From Betaproteobacteria bacterium (GTDB lineage Bacteria > Pseudomonadota > Gammaproteobacteria > Burkholderiales > SG8-41), in contig CANIID010000014.1 in assembly GCA_947467315.1 (NCBI GenBank), positions 1 through 33,881 on the forward strand: a stretch of 33,881 bases of DNA. The letters are read 5' to 3'. The position numbers and the translations under genes are program-made. The notes under the pieces are model-generated. The model did no database searches, was not told the origin of the DNA, and saw only the letters and a list, made by a program, of their open reading frames with translations. Shown piece after piece: positions 17,851 to 28,956 of this stretch (position 1 is its first letter; each line of letters begins with the position of its first letter).

Positions 17851-19668
17851 TCACCGTGCGTCCAAATCCATATACAGCCACTCGTGCGAAAACACCGGAT
17901 GTTTTTTGTAGCCCACCACATACGGCTGCAACAACACATTGCGATAGCGGCTGTCGGTGAGCAGCCACGCGGTATCGACTTCCATTTGCCGCGTCATCTC
18001 GCGATAGAGTTTGTTGCGCTCGGCTCCATCGGGCAACTGGCGTGATTTTTCATAGCGTTTATCAAACTCGGCGGATTTGTAACACGCGGAGTTGCTTTGC
18101 CCGGCGTTGGCGCCGTAGAGCAGTTGCATGAAGTTATCGCCGTCGGGATAGTCGGCGATCCACGCCGAATGTTTCATCATCAGCCGGCACTGGTTCGCCA
18201 GCTTAATCAACTCGGCAAAGCGGTCTTTATGGATTTCAACGCGCACGCCGATCTTATCCATGGAGCGTTTCATCAGCTCATCGAACTGGCGATCCCGCTC
18301 CGTTGGCGTAGAATAATACTTTAAAAACAACAGGTTACCATCCGGCATCCGGCGGTAGCCATCAGGCCCGCGGGTGTAGCCAAACTGATCCAGCAAGGCG
18401 TTCGCCAGCGGCGGATCGTAAGCGATGCCGCTGCGAAAATTCGGCTCGTGCCCCGCCACGCCCGGCGGTATCGGGTAGTGCGCGCGTATCGCCTGCCCTT
18501 TGCGGATGATCTTGATTTGATCCTCGACGTTGTAGGCCATCGCAATCGCACGCCGCAGCGCAATCTTTTCAGCGCTGAAGCCGCCCAACGGATTGAGTTG
18601 ATCGCCGATGCGCTCCTGCGTATTGAAAAACAGATAAATGATTTCCGGATCAACGCTGCGATCCATGCGAATGCCTTGATCCGCGAACTCCGGCTTTAAG
18701 TCGCCCGCTGCAGTCATGAACTTGGGCGCGAGCTCCTCCAACTGGTATTCGATATCGGTTTCGCGCCGCTGAAACGCCAGCCAGCGGCTTTGCGCTTCGT
18801 CCATCACGCTGATTTCCACACGCTCGATCAGCGGCAATTTTTTGCCCTGCATGCGCGCGACGATATCTTGATCGGCGGGGTCGTTGCCGGGCGTCGCCTG
18901 CCAGCGCATGTCGCGAAACGCCGGGTTCTTCGCCAGCACCATCTTGGATGAACGCACGTAGCGTTGCAGGACATACGGCCCGGTGCCCACCGGATGCGCG
19001 TTGGTGTCGTCGCCATAGGCGGCGATGGTTTCGCGCGCCACCGCGCCCACCAACGGGAACGCCAGCACGTGCGAGAAATTGAAATCGGTTTCGTTCAGCC
19101 GGATGCGCAGGGTGTAGCGATCCGGCGTTTCAAAACCTGCCACGGCGGCATCGTAATCGAAACGACCGGATTTTTTGGCTTCCGCCGCAAGCTGATCCAG
19201 TCCCACGATTTTGCCTTCAAACAAAAACGCATACGGCGACCGGTTTTTCGGGTCCAGAAAGCGCTTGATCGAATACACGTAGTCAGCGGCGGTCAGCTCG
19301 CGTGACTGACCTTTGAATGCGGCATCCGGCGTGAAGTAGACACCACGCTTGAGCGTGAGCGTGTAGGTTTTGCCGTTGTCCGTGATCGCCGGCAACGCTG
19401 CCGCCACGTTGGAAACCAGTTTCGCCGGGCGCGCCAGATAATCGTAGGTGAGCAGCGGGTCAAAAATCGCGGCGATCACCACGCCGGAGTAGTAGTCGGA
19501 AACCTTCACCGGATCAAAACCGGTCTCGGCGGTTTGGAACGTGATGCGCAAGGTTTTCGCCGGCAGAGCGTCGCCAGTTGGCCCTGCAATGGGAAGCGAT
19601 GCCGGTTCACCGCAAGCCGCGAGGGCAGCAGCCAGCAACACAGCCATGAGCGCGCGAACAATAGTCAT
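17851..19668 (-). CDS. Peptide ABC transporter substrate-binding lipoprotein, family 5 (second system)
   Basis: Lipobox LAAALAACGEP; LKRGVYFTPDAAFKGQSRELTAADYVYSIKRFLDP; 605 aa. Confidence 0.86.
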   Translation of the reverse strand: MTIVRALMAVLLAAALAACGEPASLPIAGPTGDALPAKTLRITFQTAETGFDPVKVSDYYSGVVIAAIFDPLLTYDYLARPAKLVSNVAAALPAITDNGKTYTLTLKRGVYFTPDAAFKGQSRELTAADYVYSIKRFLDPKNRSPYAFLFEGKIVGLDQLAAEAKKSGRFDYDAAVAGFETPDRYTLRIRLNETDFNFSHVLAFPLVGAVARETIAAYGDDTNAHPVGTGPYVLQRYVRSSKMVLAKNPAFRDMRWQATPGNDPADQDIVARMQGKKLPLIERVEISVMDEAQSRWLAFQRRETDIEYQLEELAPKFMTAAGDLKPEFADQGIRMDRSVDPEIIYLFFNTQERIGDQLNPLGGFSAEKIALRRAIAMAYNVEDQIKIIRKGQAIRAHYPIPPGVAGHEPNFRSGIAYDPPLANALLDQFGYTRGPDGYRRMPDGNLLFLKYYSTPTERDRQFDELMKRSMDKIGVRVEIHKDRFAELIKLANQCRLMMKHSAWIADYPDGDNFMQLLYGANAGQSNSACYKSAEFDKRYEKSRQLPDGAERNKLYREMTRQMEVDTAWLLTDSRYRNVLLQPYVVGYKKHPVFSHEWLYMDLDAR

Positions 19669-19715
19669 CGCGCGCCAGTGTATCCGAAACGCTTCGTGGC
19701 CGTCAGCCGGGCGCT

Positions 19716-19724
19716 TGCTATAAT
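19716..19724 (+). promoter_or_regulatory. Extended -10 promoter element upstream of fabI (TGCTATAAT)
   Basis: TGn-TATAAT at 19716-19724, about 25 bp before the fabI ATG; AAGGAA SD in between; no clear -35. Confidence 0.6.
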
Positions 19725-19748
19725 CCGCCGCAAACCTAAGGAACCGCC

Positions 19749-20561
19749 ATGGCCCTGCTACAAGACAAAAAAATACTGATTACCGGCTTGCTGTCGAACC
19801 GCTCCATCGCCTATGGCATCGCACGCGCCGCGCATCGCGAAGGCGCCACGCTGGCGTTCACCTATCAGGGCGAAGACATCAAGGCCCGCGTGGTGGATCT
19901 CGCCAAGGACTTCGGCTCCGCAGAATTCGGCCCGGCAACGGTGCTGCCCTGTGACGTGGCAGACGATGCGCAAATCGCGAAGCTGTTCGACGATTTGCGC
20001 AGCCGGTGGGATGCTCTGGATGGCCTGGTTCACTCCATCGCTTTCGCTCCGCGCGAGGCACTGAAGGGCGAATTTCTCGACGGCCTGTCACGCGAGGCGT
20101 TCCGCGTCGCGCATGATGTCAGTTCGTATAGTCTGGCAGCGCTCGCCAAGGGTGCGTTGCCACTGATGGCCAATCGCAAATCGGCGTTGCTGACGCTAAC
20201 CTATCTCGGCGCGCAGCGCACGGTGCCGAATTACAATGTGATGGGCTTGGCGAAGGCCAGCCTCGAAGCTAACGTGCGCTATCTGGCGCAGAATCTCGGC
20301 CCGCAAGGTATTCGGGTCAATGGCATCTCGGCAGGCCCGATCAAAACGCTGGCGGCTGCGGGCATCAGCGGCTTTGGCAAGATACTCAAGTTCGTCGAGG
20401 AAAACGCGCCGTTGCGGCGCAATGTGACGATTGATGATGTCGGCAATGCCGCCGCGTTTTTGCTGTCGGAGTACGCCAGCGGCATCACCGGCGAAATTAC
20501 TTACGTGGATGCAGGTTTCAACACCGTGGTGGGCGGCATGGGCGGCACGGCGGCGGGGTAA
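19749..20561 (+). CDS. fabI: Enoyl-[acyl-carrier-protein] reductase (NADH)
   Basis: ILITGLLSNRSIAYGIARAAHREGA; YNVMGLAKASLEANVRYLAQNLGPQGIRVNGISAGPIKTLAAAGI. Confidence 0.96.
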   Translation: MALLQDKKILITGLLSNRSIAYGIARAAHREGATLAFTYQGEDIKARVVDLAKDFGSAEFGPATVLPCDVADDAQIAKLFDDLRSRWDALDGLVHSIAFAPREALKGEFLDGLSREAFRVAHDVSSYSLAALAKGALPLMANRKSALLTLTYLGAQRTVPNYNVMGLAKASLEANVRYLAQNLGPQGIRVNGISAGPIKTLAAAGISGFGKILKFVEENAPLRRNVTIDDVGNAAAFLLSEYASGITGEITYVDAGFNTVVGGMGGTAAG

Positions 20562-20563
20562 AA

Positions 20564-20616
20564 CTGTACTGCGGCTGTACTGCGCGCAGCACTGCACGTA
20601 GCACGAAGTGCAGTGC
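20564..20616. repeat. Short direct and inverted repeat cluster in the fabI/ppiD convergent gap
   Basis: CTGTACTGCG at 20564-20573 and 20575-20584; GCACTGCAC (20589-20597) / GTGCAGTGC (20608-20616), perfect 9-bp arms. Confidence 0.6.
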
Positions 20617-20622
20617 CGCTGC

Positions 20623-22530
20623 TTACTTGTCTTTCTCTTTCTTCTCGACCAACTGCTCCTTGCGAATCTTCACGTCGCCTTTCAGCTTCAGGCTGGCCAG
20701 ATACGCCGAGAATTGTTCCTGCCCCACCGCCTGCTGCATGGCTTGCGCGATATTTTTTTCCTTTTCCGCATCGAGCTTTTCGGGCTCGACCACGCGGGTG
20801 ATGCGTATCAGCGTATAGCCTGACGGCGATTCAACACCCGAGTAGCCCGGCAGCTTCGCCACATCCGCGCGCAGAATTTGCTTGCGCACCTCTTCGTTCA
20901 TGCCTTTGATCTGGCTGGAGAAATTAATCATCTGCGGCTCGCCCCAGGTGACTTCCGCGTCTTTGCCCTGACGCAGTTTTTCCAGGGCGGCGCGCCCTTC
21001 CTGCGCGGCCAGTTGCGTAGCGCGCTGGCGCTGCAATTTGGTGGAAATCTCGGCCTGCACGTTGTCGAACGGACGTACCGTCGAGGGCTGGTGCTCCAGC
21101 AAGCGCGCGGCCACCAGGGTACCGGGCGTCACTTCGACGGCCTCGGTGTTGCGTTTGTTTTTCAGCACCTCATCCGAGAATATGGCTTGCAGCAATTTGG
21201 GATTGTTCAGCCGTGCATCGGTCGCGGCATTGCGCGAGAACCACGCGCTTTGCTGCAAAGGCACTTTGGCAAGATCAGCCGCGGCCTTGAGGCTGTCCGA
21301 TTGCTCGAACGCGGCGTTATTGAACTGTTCCGCCAGTTCCGCAAATTTCTTGCCCGCGCGCTGGCGTTTCAGATCGGTTTCGAGCTGGCCGCGCATGGAT
21401 TCGAATGACGGGAGTTTTCCCTCGGTAATGCCGGTCAACTTGATGATGTGATAGCCGTATTCCGTTTCCACCGGGCCGGCGATGTCGCCAACTTTCATGT
21501 CATACGCCGCCGCCGAAAACGCCTTTACCATGTCCCCGCGCTTAAACGACCCAAGGTCGCCGCCTTTTTCAGCAGAGCCAGGGTCTTGTGAGTGCGCCTT
21601 GGCCAAATCCGCAAAGCTCGCGGGCTTCGCCTTGATCTGCTTGAGGAGGTCTTCGGCCTTCGCCTTGGCTTTTTGCTTTTCCTCGGCGGGCGCCTTGGCA
21701 TCCGCCGTAATCAAAATGTGGCTTGCCTGCCGCGACTCTTGCACCTGACTCTTACTGGCCACATCGTCGTAGGATTTTTTAACCTCTTCAGGATCCACCG
21801 TGGTCGATGGCAACAACGAATCTATCGTCAGCGCGACGTATTCAACGCGCACCTGCTCCGGCAGACGGAATTCATCCAGCCGGCTGTCGTAATATTTTTT
21901 CGCGGCGCCACCTTCGACGGTCGCTTTAGACTCAAAGCGTTCCGGCGCAAACGTAAAGGTGCTGACCTCACGCTGCGTTTCCGTCAGCTTCAGCATCCGC
22001 TGCACCACGGTGCGCGGCAGAAACGCAGATTCGGTATAGGCGTCATCCACTTGGCGCATCAGCAGATCGCGGCGCAATTCACCTTCAAACTCCAGTTCGC
22101 CTTTGCCGCGTGTCTTGAGATATTGCCGGTAGAGGTCCAGAGAAAATTTACCGTTGTCCTGAAACACTGGCGCCTGCTCCAGCATTGCACGCAGTTGCTG
22201 ATCGGTAGCCGTCAGGTTGGCGCGCGTGGCTTGCACCCACAGCAGCCGCTGATTCACCAACCCCTCGGCCACACCTAAACGCAGTTCGGGATTGTCGAGC
22301 ATGGCGGGGTCTATGCGACCGCCACTCATGCTTTGCAGGGATTCCTGACGCTCGCGCAGCGCGACGTTGAACTCCTGCTGCGTGATGGTTTGCCCGGCTA
22401 CGGTAGCGACCGGGGCGGTGGCGTCAGAACCCTTGAAGTAGGAATCCACGCCGACAAAGGCAAACGGCAAAAAAATGATCGCCAATACCACTTGCGCGAA
22501 TCGTCTGTTGTTATGTATCCAATCGAACAT
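20623..22530 (-). CDS. ppiD: Membrane-anchored periplasmic chaperone / PPIase PpiD
   Basis: N-terminal TM FAQVVLAIIFLPFAFVGVDSYF; SurA_N-like region; parvulin domain SHILITADAKAPAEEKQKAKAKAEDLLKQIK...YGYHIIKLTGI. Confidence 0.92.
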   Translation of the reverse strand: MFDWIHNNRRFAQVVLAIIFLPFAFVGVDSYFKGSDATAPVATVAGQTITQQEFNVALRERQESLQSMSGGRIDPAMLDNPELRLGVAEGLVNQRLLWVQATRANLTATDQQLRAMLEQAPVFQDNGKFSLDLYRQYLKTRGKGELEFEGELRRDLLMRQVDDAYTESAFLPRTVVQRMLKLTETQREVSTFTFAPERFESKATVEGGAAKKYYDSRLDEFRLPEQVRVEYVALTIDSLLPSTTVDPEEVKKSYDDVASKSQVQESRQASHILITADAKAPAEEKQKAKAKAEDLLKQIKAKPASFADLAKAHSQDPGSAEKGGDLGSFKRGDMVKAFSAAAYDMKVGDIAGPVETEYGYHIIKLTGITEGKLPSFESMRGQLETDLKRQRAGKKFAELAEQFNNAAFEQSDSLKAAADLAKVPLQQSAWFSRNAATDARLNNPKLLQAIFSDEVLKNKRNTEAVEVTPGTLVAARLLEHQPSTVRPFDNVQAEISTKLQRQRATQLAAQEGRAALEKLRQGKDAEVTWGEPQMINFSSQIKGMNEEVRKQILRADVAKLPGYSGVESPSGYTLIRITRVVEPEKLDAEKEKNIAQAMQQAVGQEQFSAYLASLKLKGDVKIRKEQLVEKKEKDK

Positions 22531-22549
22531 GATCGCATCGCTCTTAATT

Positions 22550-22577
22550 AAAAAGGGCGAACCGCAGTTCGCCCTTT
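22550..22577 (-). terminator. Rho-independent terminator downstream of tRNA-Asp, upstream of ppiD
   Basis: AAAGGGCGAAC-TGCG-GTTCGCCCTTT (11-bp perfect stem, minus strand) running into TTTTTAATTAAG. Confidence 0.82.
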
Positions 22578-22591
22578 CATTATCGCATTAT

Positions 22592-22668
22592 TGGCGGAGT
22601 GGACGGGACTCGAACCCGCGACCCCCGGCGTGACAGGCCGGTATTCTAACCAACTGAACTACCACTCC
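22592..22668 (-). tRNA. tRNA-Asp (GTC), CCA encoded
   Basis: Reverse complement GGAGTGGTAGTTCAGTTGGTTAGAATACCGGCCTGTCACGCCGGGGGTCGCGGGTTCGAGTCCCGTCCACTCCGCCA. Confidence 0.96.
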
Positions 22669-22691
22669 TCTACTGACTCTCCCCTCTTACC

Positions 22692-22767
22692 TGGTGGGTG
22701 CTGACGGGTTCGAACCGCCGACATTCGCCTTGTAAGGGCGACGCTCTACCAACTGAGCTAAGCACCC
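22692..22767 (-). tRNA. tRNA-Val (TAC), CCA encoded
   Basis: Reverse complement GGGTGCTTAGCTCAGTTGGTAGAGCGTCGCCCTTACAAGGCGAATGTCGGCGGTTCGAACCCGTCAGCACCCACCA. Confidence 0.96.
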
Positions 22768-22805
22768 GTAACCCCGGAGCGACCCGAAGCACAGCAAAGA
22801 CGACT

Positions 22806-22835
22806 ATTTTAGCGTAGTTCAGGGTATTTAGCCAA
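22806..22835 (-). promoter_or_regulatory. Putative sigma70 promoter for the tRNA-Val/tRNA-Asp unit
   Basis: Minus strand TTGGCT-N18-TAAAAT, about 39 bp before the tRNA-Val 5' end. Confidence 0.5.
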
Positions 22836-22892
22836 GGCCGGCGCGCAAAGAAACACTGCGCACCCGCACTCGACTAAGTACCGCCGTCCCAG

Positions 22893-25379
22893 CTAGTGCT
22901 TGACGGCTTCTGTAGCGGGCGCAGGTACCGGCGCAGCAGCGGCCGTCGCCGCAGGTTGTTCCGGCAACGGCTGGGGCTTGCGCTCCAGCGCCAGTTCCAA
23001 CGCGGTATCGATCCACTTGATCGGCTGTATGTCGAGCTTGTTCTTGATGTTGTCCGGAATCTCCACGAGATCTTTGACGTTTTCTTCGGGGATCAACACC
23101 ATCTTGATGCCGCCGCGATGCGCCGCCAGCAGTTTTTCTTTGAGGCCGCCGATGGGCAACACTTCGCCGCGCAGCGTGATTTCACCCGTCATGGCCACAT
23201 CCGCGCGCACCGGTATGCCGGTCAACATGGACACCATTGCGGTGCAGATACCCACGCCTGCGCTGGGGCCGTCCTTGGGCGTTGCGCCTTCCGGCAAGTG
23301 AATGTGGATGTCGCTCTTCTGATAAAAATCGGGATTGATGCCCAGACGCTCCGAGCGGTTGCGCACCACGGATAGCGCTGCCTGCACCGATTCCTGCATC
23401 ACTTCGCCGAGTTTGCCGGTAGTGGTCATTTTGCCTTTGCCGGGCATCATGATGGCTTCGATGGACAGCAACTCGCCGCCGACTTCGGTCCATGCCAGCC
23501 CATTAACCTGGCCGACCTGATTTTTCTTTTCGGCCATGCCATAGCTGTAACGACGCACACCGCAATACTTGTCGAGGTTGCGCGCGGATACGGTGATCTT
23601 GCGGGTTTTGTCCGACTTATCACCCTTCTCAGCCTTGTCAGCTTTGTCACCAGCGCCGACCGCTTTCACCAACTCCTTCACCACCTTGCGGCAGATTTTC
23701 GACAGCTCGCGTTCCAGCGCACGCACGCCGGCTTCGCGTGTGTAGTAGCGTACGATGTCGCGAATCGCGCTTTCGGACACGGCGATTTCCTCGGTCTTCA
23801 AGCCGTGATTTTTAATCAGCTTGGCGAGCAAATGGTTTTGCGCGATTTTGACTTTCTCGTCTTCGGTGTAACCCGATAGGCGGATCACCTCCATGCGGTC
23901 GAGCAGCGCCGGCGGAATATTCAGCGTGTTGGCGGTGGCCACGAACATCACGTCCGACAAATCGTATTCGACTTCGACGTAGTGATCGACAAATGTGTGG
24001 TTCTGTTCCGGATCGAGCACTTCGAGCAGTGCGCTCGACGGATCGCCGCGGAAATCCTGCCCCAGCTTGTCCACTTCATCCAATAAAAACAATGGGTTAC
24101 GTACAGCCACCTTGGACATGTTTTGCAGAATCTTGCCGGGCATGGAGCCGATATAAGTGCGGCGATGACCGCGAATTTCGGCTTCGTCGCGCACACCGCC
24201 GAGTGCCATGCGCACGAACTTGCGATTGGTCGCACGCGCAATCGATTGACCGAGCGAGGTCTTGCCCACGCCGGGCGCCCCCACCAGACACAGGATCGGC
24301 GCTTTCACTTTATCCACGCGCTGCTGCACCGCGAGGTACTCGATGATGCGTTCCTTGACCTTTTCCAGCCCGTCGTGATCTTCGTCAAGCACTTTTTCGG
24401 CGGCGGTCAGGTCGGTGCTGATTTTGCTTTTCTTGCGCCACGGCAACGACGTGATCGCATCGATGTAGTTGCGCACCACGGTGGCCTCGGCCGACATCGG
24501 CGACATCAACTTCAATTTTTTCAATTCAGCGTCGGCTTTTTTGCGTGCCTCTTTGGGCATGCGCGCGGCTTTGATGCGCTTGGCGATTTCGTCGTTGTCC
24601 GCGCCCTCTTCGCCCTCGCCCAGTTCTTTCTGGATCGCTTTGACTTGCTCGTTGAGGTAATACTCGCGCTGCGACTTTTCCATCTGACGCTTCACGCGGC
24701 CGCGGATGCGTTTTTCAACTTGAAGAATGTCGAGCTCGCCGTCCACCACTTTCAGCAGGTGATCCAGCCGCGCTTTGACATCGAACATTTCCAGCACTTC
24801 CTGCTTTTGTTCGAGCTTCAACGGCAGGTGTGCCGCGATCTGGTCAGCCAGACGGCTGGCCTCATCAATGCCCGCGATCGACGTCAGAATTTCCGGCGGA
24901 ATTTTTTTGTTGAGCTTCACGTATTGATCGAACTGCTGCACCATCGTACGGCGCATGGCCTCGACTTCGCGATCCTGATCGACCGGAATCACGATCGGCG
25001 TCACGGTCGTCATGAAGTGCGTTTTGACATCGGTCACTTCGCCGATGCGCGCACGCTGCCCGCCTTCGACCAGCACTTTGACTGTGCCGTCCGGCAGCTT
25101 GAGCATTTGCAAAATCGTCGCGATCGCGCCGATGGCGTAGAGGTCTTCCGGGCCCGGCTCGTCTTTCGCCGCCGAGCGTTGTGCTACCAGCATGATGCTC
25201 TTGCCCGATTCCATTGCGGCTTCAAGCGCCTTGATCGACTTGGGCCGCCCGACAAACAGCGGGATCACCATATGCGGAAACACCACCACGTCGCGCAACG
25301 GCAACAGCGGCATGTGTAACGGCAGCGCAGGTTGCTGCTCGGCTTGTGCGGGAGGAGTGGGCGTTGTCGGTTCAGTCAT
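22893..25379 (-). CDS. lon: ATP-dependent protease La (Lon)
   Basis: N-terminal LPLLPLRDVVVFPHMVIPLFVGR; Walker A GAPGVGKTSLG; catalytic Ser motif PKDGPSAG; GLKEKLLAAHRGG. Confidence 0.97.
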   Translation of the reverse strand: MTEPTTPTPPAQAEQQPALPLHMPLLPLRDVVVFPHMVIPLFVGRPKSIKALEAAMESGKSIMLVAQRSAAKDEPGPEDLYAIGAIATILQMLKLPDGTVKVLVEGGQRARIGEVTDVKTHFMTTVTPIVIPVDQDREVEAMRRTMVQQFDQYVKLNKKIPPEILTSIAGIDEASRLADQIAAHLPLKLEQKQEVLEMFDVKARLDHLLKVVDGELDILQVEKRIRGRVKRQMEKSQREYYLNEQVKAIQKELGEGEEGADNDEIAKRIKAARMPKEARKKADAELKKLKLMSPMSAEATVVRNYIDAITSLPWRKKSKISTDLTAAEKVLDEDHDGLEKVKERIIEYLAVQQRVDKVKAPILCLVGAPGVGKTSLGQSIARATNRKFVRMALGGVRDEAEIRGHRRTYIGSMPGKILQNMSKVAVRNPLFLLDEVDKLGQDFRGDPSSALLEVLDPEQNHTFVDHYVEVEYDLSDVMFVATANTLNIPPALLDRMEVIRLSGYTEDEKVKIAQNHLLAKLIKNHGLKTEEIAVSESAIRDIVRYYTREAGVRALERELSKICRKVVKELVKAVGAGDKADKAEKGDKSDKTRKITVSARNLDKYCGVRRYSYGMAEKKNQVGQVNGLAWTEVGGELLSIEAIMMPGKGKMTTTGKLGEVMQESVQAALSVVRNRSERLGINPDFYQKSDIHIHLPEGATPKDGPSAGVGICTAMVSMLTGIPVRADVAMTGEITLRGEVLPIGGLKEKLLAAHRGGIKMVLIPEENVKDLVEIPDNIKNKLDIQPIKWIDTALELALERKPQPLPEQPAATAAAAPVPAPATEAVKH

Positions 25380-25449
25380 GGTTTGTCACCTATAAAGTTA
25401 CTACGCCCGTAATGAATCACCACAAACATCAACTACTGGCATTTTCTAC

Positions 25450-25477
25450 ATATGGGGCGTTAAAACCAGCATTCAAC
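25450..25477 (-). promoter_or_regulatory. Putative sigma32 (heat-shock) promoter upstream of lon
   Basis: Minus strand GTTGAAT-N13-CCCCATAT, close to the sigma32 consensus CTTGAAA-N(11-15)-CCCCATnT; about 70 bp before the lon start. Confidence 0.7.
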
Positions 25478-25510
25478 CCCACAAATAATTCTTTAAAAAC
25501 AAATACTTAT

Positions 25511-26782
<1,272 letters not shown>

Positions 26783-26847
26783 TGGTTTAGATTCCCCTAG
26801 CTACGCTGTAGAAACGGTTACGCACATACGCATACGACACATCACCC

Positions 26848-27513
26848 CTACGCCGCCACCACATCCGCGCGGGATACCAGCACCTTGTCCACCAAACCGT
26901 ATTGCACCGACTGCTCCGCGCTCAGGAAATTATCGCGATCGGTGTCTTTGCCAATGGTATCTACGTCTTTCCCTGTGTGCTTGGCCATCAATTCATTGAG
27001 CCGCTGCTTGAGGTAGAGAATTTCCTTGGCGTGAATCTCGATATCCGACGCCTGGCCGCGGAATCCGCCCAGCGGCTGATGAATCATCACCCGCGAATTC
27101 GGCAGGCAGAAGCGTTTGCCCTTGGCGCCCGCGGTGAGCAACATCGCGCCCATGCTGGCCGCCTGCCCCACGCACAGCGTGCTGACATCCGGCTTGATGA
27201 ACTGCATGGTGTCGTAAATCGCCAGCCCCGCCGACACCGATCCGCCCGGCGAGTTGATGTAGAACGAAATATCCTTGTCGGGATTATCGGACTCCAAAAA
27301 CAACAGCTGCGCGACGATCAGATTGGCGGTGACTTCATTGACCTCGCCGACGAGAAACACCACGCGCTCTTTCAGCAGCCGCGAGTAAATGTCGTAGGCG
27401 CGCTCGCCGCGTCCGCTTTGCTCGACGACCATGGGTACCAGGCCCAGGGACTGCGGCTCCGAGCGTTCCATCGGCTCGTGAGCGTTACCGAATTGACTGC
27501 CGTACTGCATCAT
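26848..27513 (-). CDS. clpP: ATP-dependent Clp protease proteolytic subunit ClpP
   Basis: [42 protein letters not shown] (catalytic Ser) and MIHQPLGG (catalytic His). Confidence 0.97.
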   Translation of the reverse strand: MMQYGSQFGNAHEPMERSEPQSLGLVPMVVEQSGRGERAYDIYSRLLKERVVFLVGEVNEVTANLIVAQLLFLESDNPDKDISFYINSPGGSVSAGLAIYDTMQFIKPDVSTLCVGQAASMGAMLLTAGAKGKRFCLPNSRVMIHQPLGGFRGQASDIEIHAKEILYLKQRLNELMAKHTGKDVDTIGKDTDRDNFLSAEQSVQYGLVDKVLVSRADVVAA

Positions 27514-28820
27514 TTGTTGTATCCCATTAATTCGTCAAAAGTGATGGTTTTATCTTCGGCCTTGGCCACGCTCAAGGCCCATTCCACCACATTTTCTTCA
27601 AGAACTATGGACTCGATATCGCGCAGACGATCCGGCTGGCTGTAGAACCACTTCACCACTTCCTGCGGATGCTCATAACTCTGCGCCTGCAATTCCACGG
27701 CCGCTTTCACCTGCTCCGGTTTGGCGTGCAAACCGTTGTTACGCACGACCTCACCAAGGATCAATCCCAGCGACACGCGGCGTTGCGCTTGCGCTTCGAA
27801 TATCTCGGCAGGCATCGGCATATCGTCCTTCACCGGCATGCCGCGCGCTGCCATGTTCTCTCGCGCCATGTTTTGAAGTGCCTGAATTTCCATATCAATC
27901 AATGACTTAGGCGTTACCAGCGGAGTACTATCCAACAGCGTCTGCATCACCTGATCTTTGGTCTTGGCTTTCAGGCGTTGCTTCACTTCACGCTCGAGAT
28001 TGGCTTTGACCTCGGCGCGCATTTTGGCCACGTCGCCGTCTTCCACGCCCAGCGTCTTGGCAAACTCGCCGTCCACCGGCGGCAGCTTGGGCGCGGCCAC
28101 TTCGCTGACGCTGACATCAAAGCGTGCGCTTTTACCGGCGACTTCCTTGCCGTGATAATCATCGGGGAATTTCAGATCAAACGACTTGGTCTCGCCAGAC
28201 TTCATGCCCGCGAGGCTTTTCTCGAAATCCGGCAACAAACGCCCTTCGCCCAGCACCACGTTCTGATTGTCGGCCTTGCCGCCGTCAAAGGGGACGCCAT
28301 CAATGGCGCCGGCGTAGCTGATTTGCAGACGATCGCCGTTTTCCGCGGCTTTATCCGCAGCATCAAACGTCACGCGCTGCTTGCGCATGATCTCCAGCGT
28401 TTTGTCGATTTCCGCATCACCCACGTCGAGCGCAACGCGGTCGATGGCTTTGCCGGTGATATCACCCACCTTGATCTCCGGGTACACCTCGAACGTGGCA
28501 CTGTACTGAAACTCGGCCGCACCGTCAGCCGGTGTCGCCGGATCGAATTTCGGATAGCCCGCGACGCGCAAATTCTGCTCGCGCACGGCGTCGCCAAAAC
28601 TTTTCTCAATAGTCGCGCCGAGGACTTCCTGACGCACTTGCGCCCCGTACTGTTGTTGCACCACTTTGAATGGCACCTTGCCGGGACGAAACCCCGGCAT
28701 TTTGGCGGTACGACCGATATGTTTAAGGCGCGACTGCACCTCGGTTTCAATTTCCGCCAGCGGCACGGCTACGCTCAGGCGCCGCTCCAGACCGCTTAAT
28801 GTTTCAAGATTCGCTTGCAT
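27510..28820 (-). CDS. tig: Trigger factor
   Basis: [40 protein letters not shown]; preferred start at 28820 because the longer track ORF begins inside tRNA-Leu. Confidence 0.96.
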   Translation of the reverse strand: MQANLETLSGLERRLSVAVPLAEIETEVQSRLKHIGRTAKMPGFRPGKVPFKVVQQQYGAQVRQEVLGATIEKSFGDAVREQNLRVAGYPKFDPATPADGAAEFQYSATFEVYPEIKVGDITGKAIDRVALDVGDAEIDKTLEIMRKQRVTFDAADKAAENGDRLQISYAGAIDGVPFDGGKADNQNVVLGEGRLLPDFEKSLAGMKSGETKSFDLKFPDDYHGKEVAGKSARFDVSVSEVAAPKLPPVDGEFAKTLGVEDGDVAKMRAEVKANLEREVKQRLKAKTKDQVMQTLLDSTPLVTPKSLIDMEIQALQNMARENMAARGMPVKDDMPMPAEIFEAQAQRRVSLGLILGEVVRNNGLHAKPEQVKAAVELQAQSYEHPQEVVKWFYSQPDRLRDIESIVLEENVVEWALSVAKAEDKTITFDELMGYNK

Positions 28821-28871
28821 GAACTGCCATCCCTTATATGATCGTCTTACGGTCGTTCGGTATGTGGTTCT

Positions 28872-28956
<85 letters not shown>

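Noticed and set aside
24123-25319. 398-aa plus-strand ORF antisense to lon
   Set aside because: Shadow ORF of GC-rich coding sequence; lon is unambiguous and the antisense product shows no recognisable motifs
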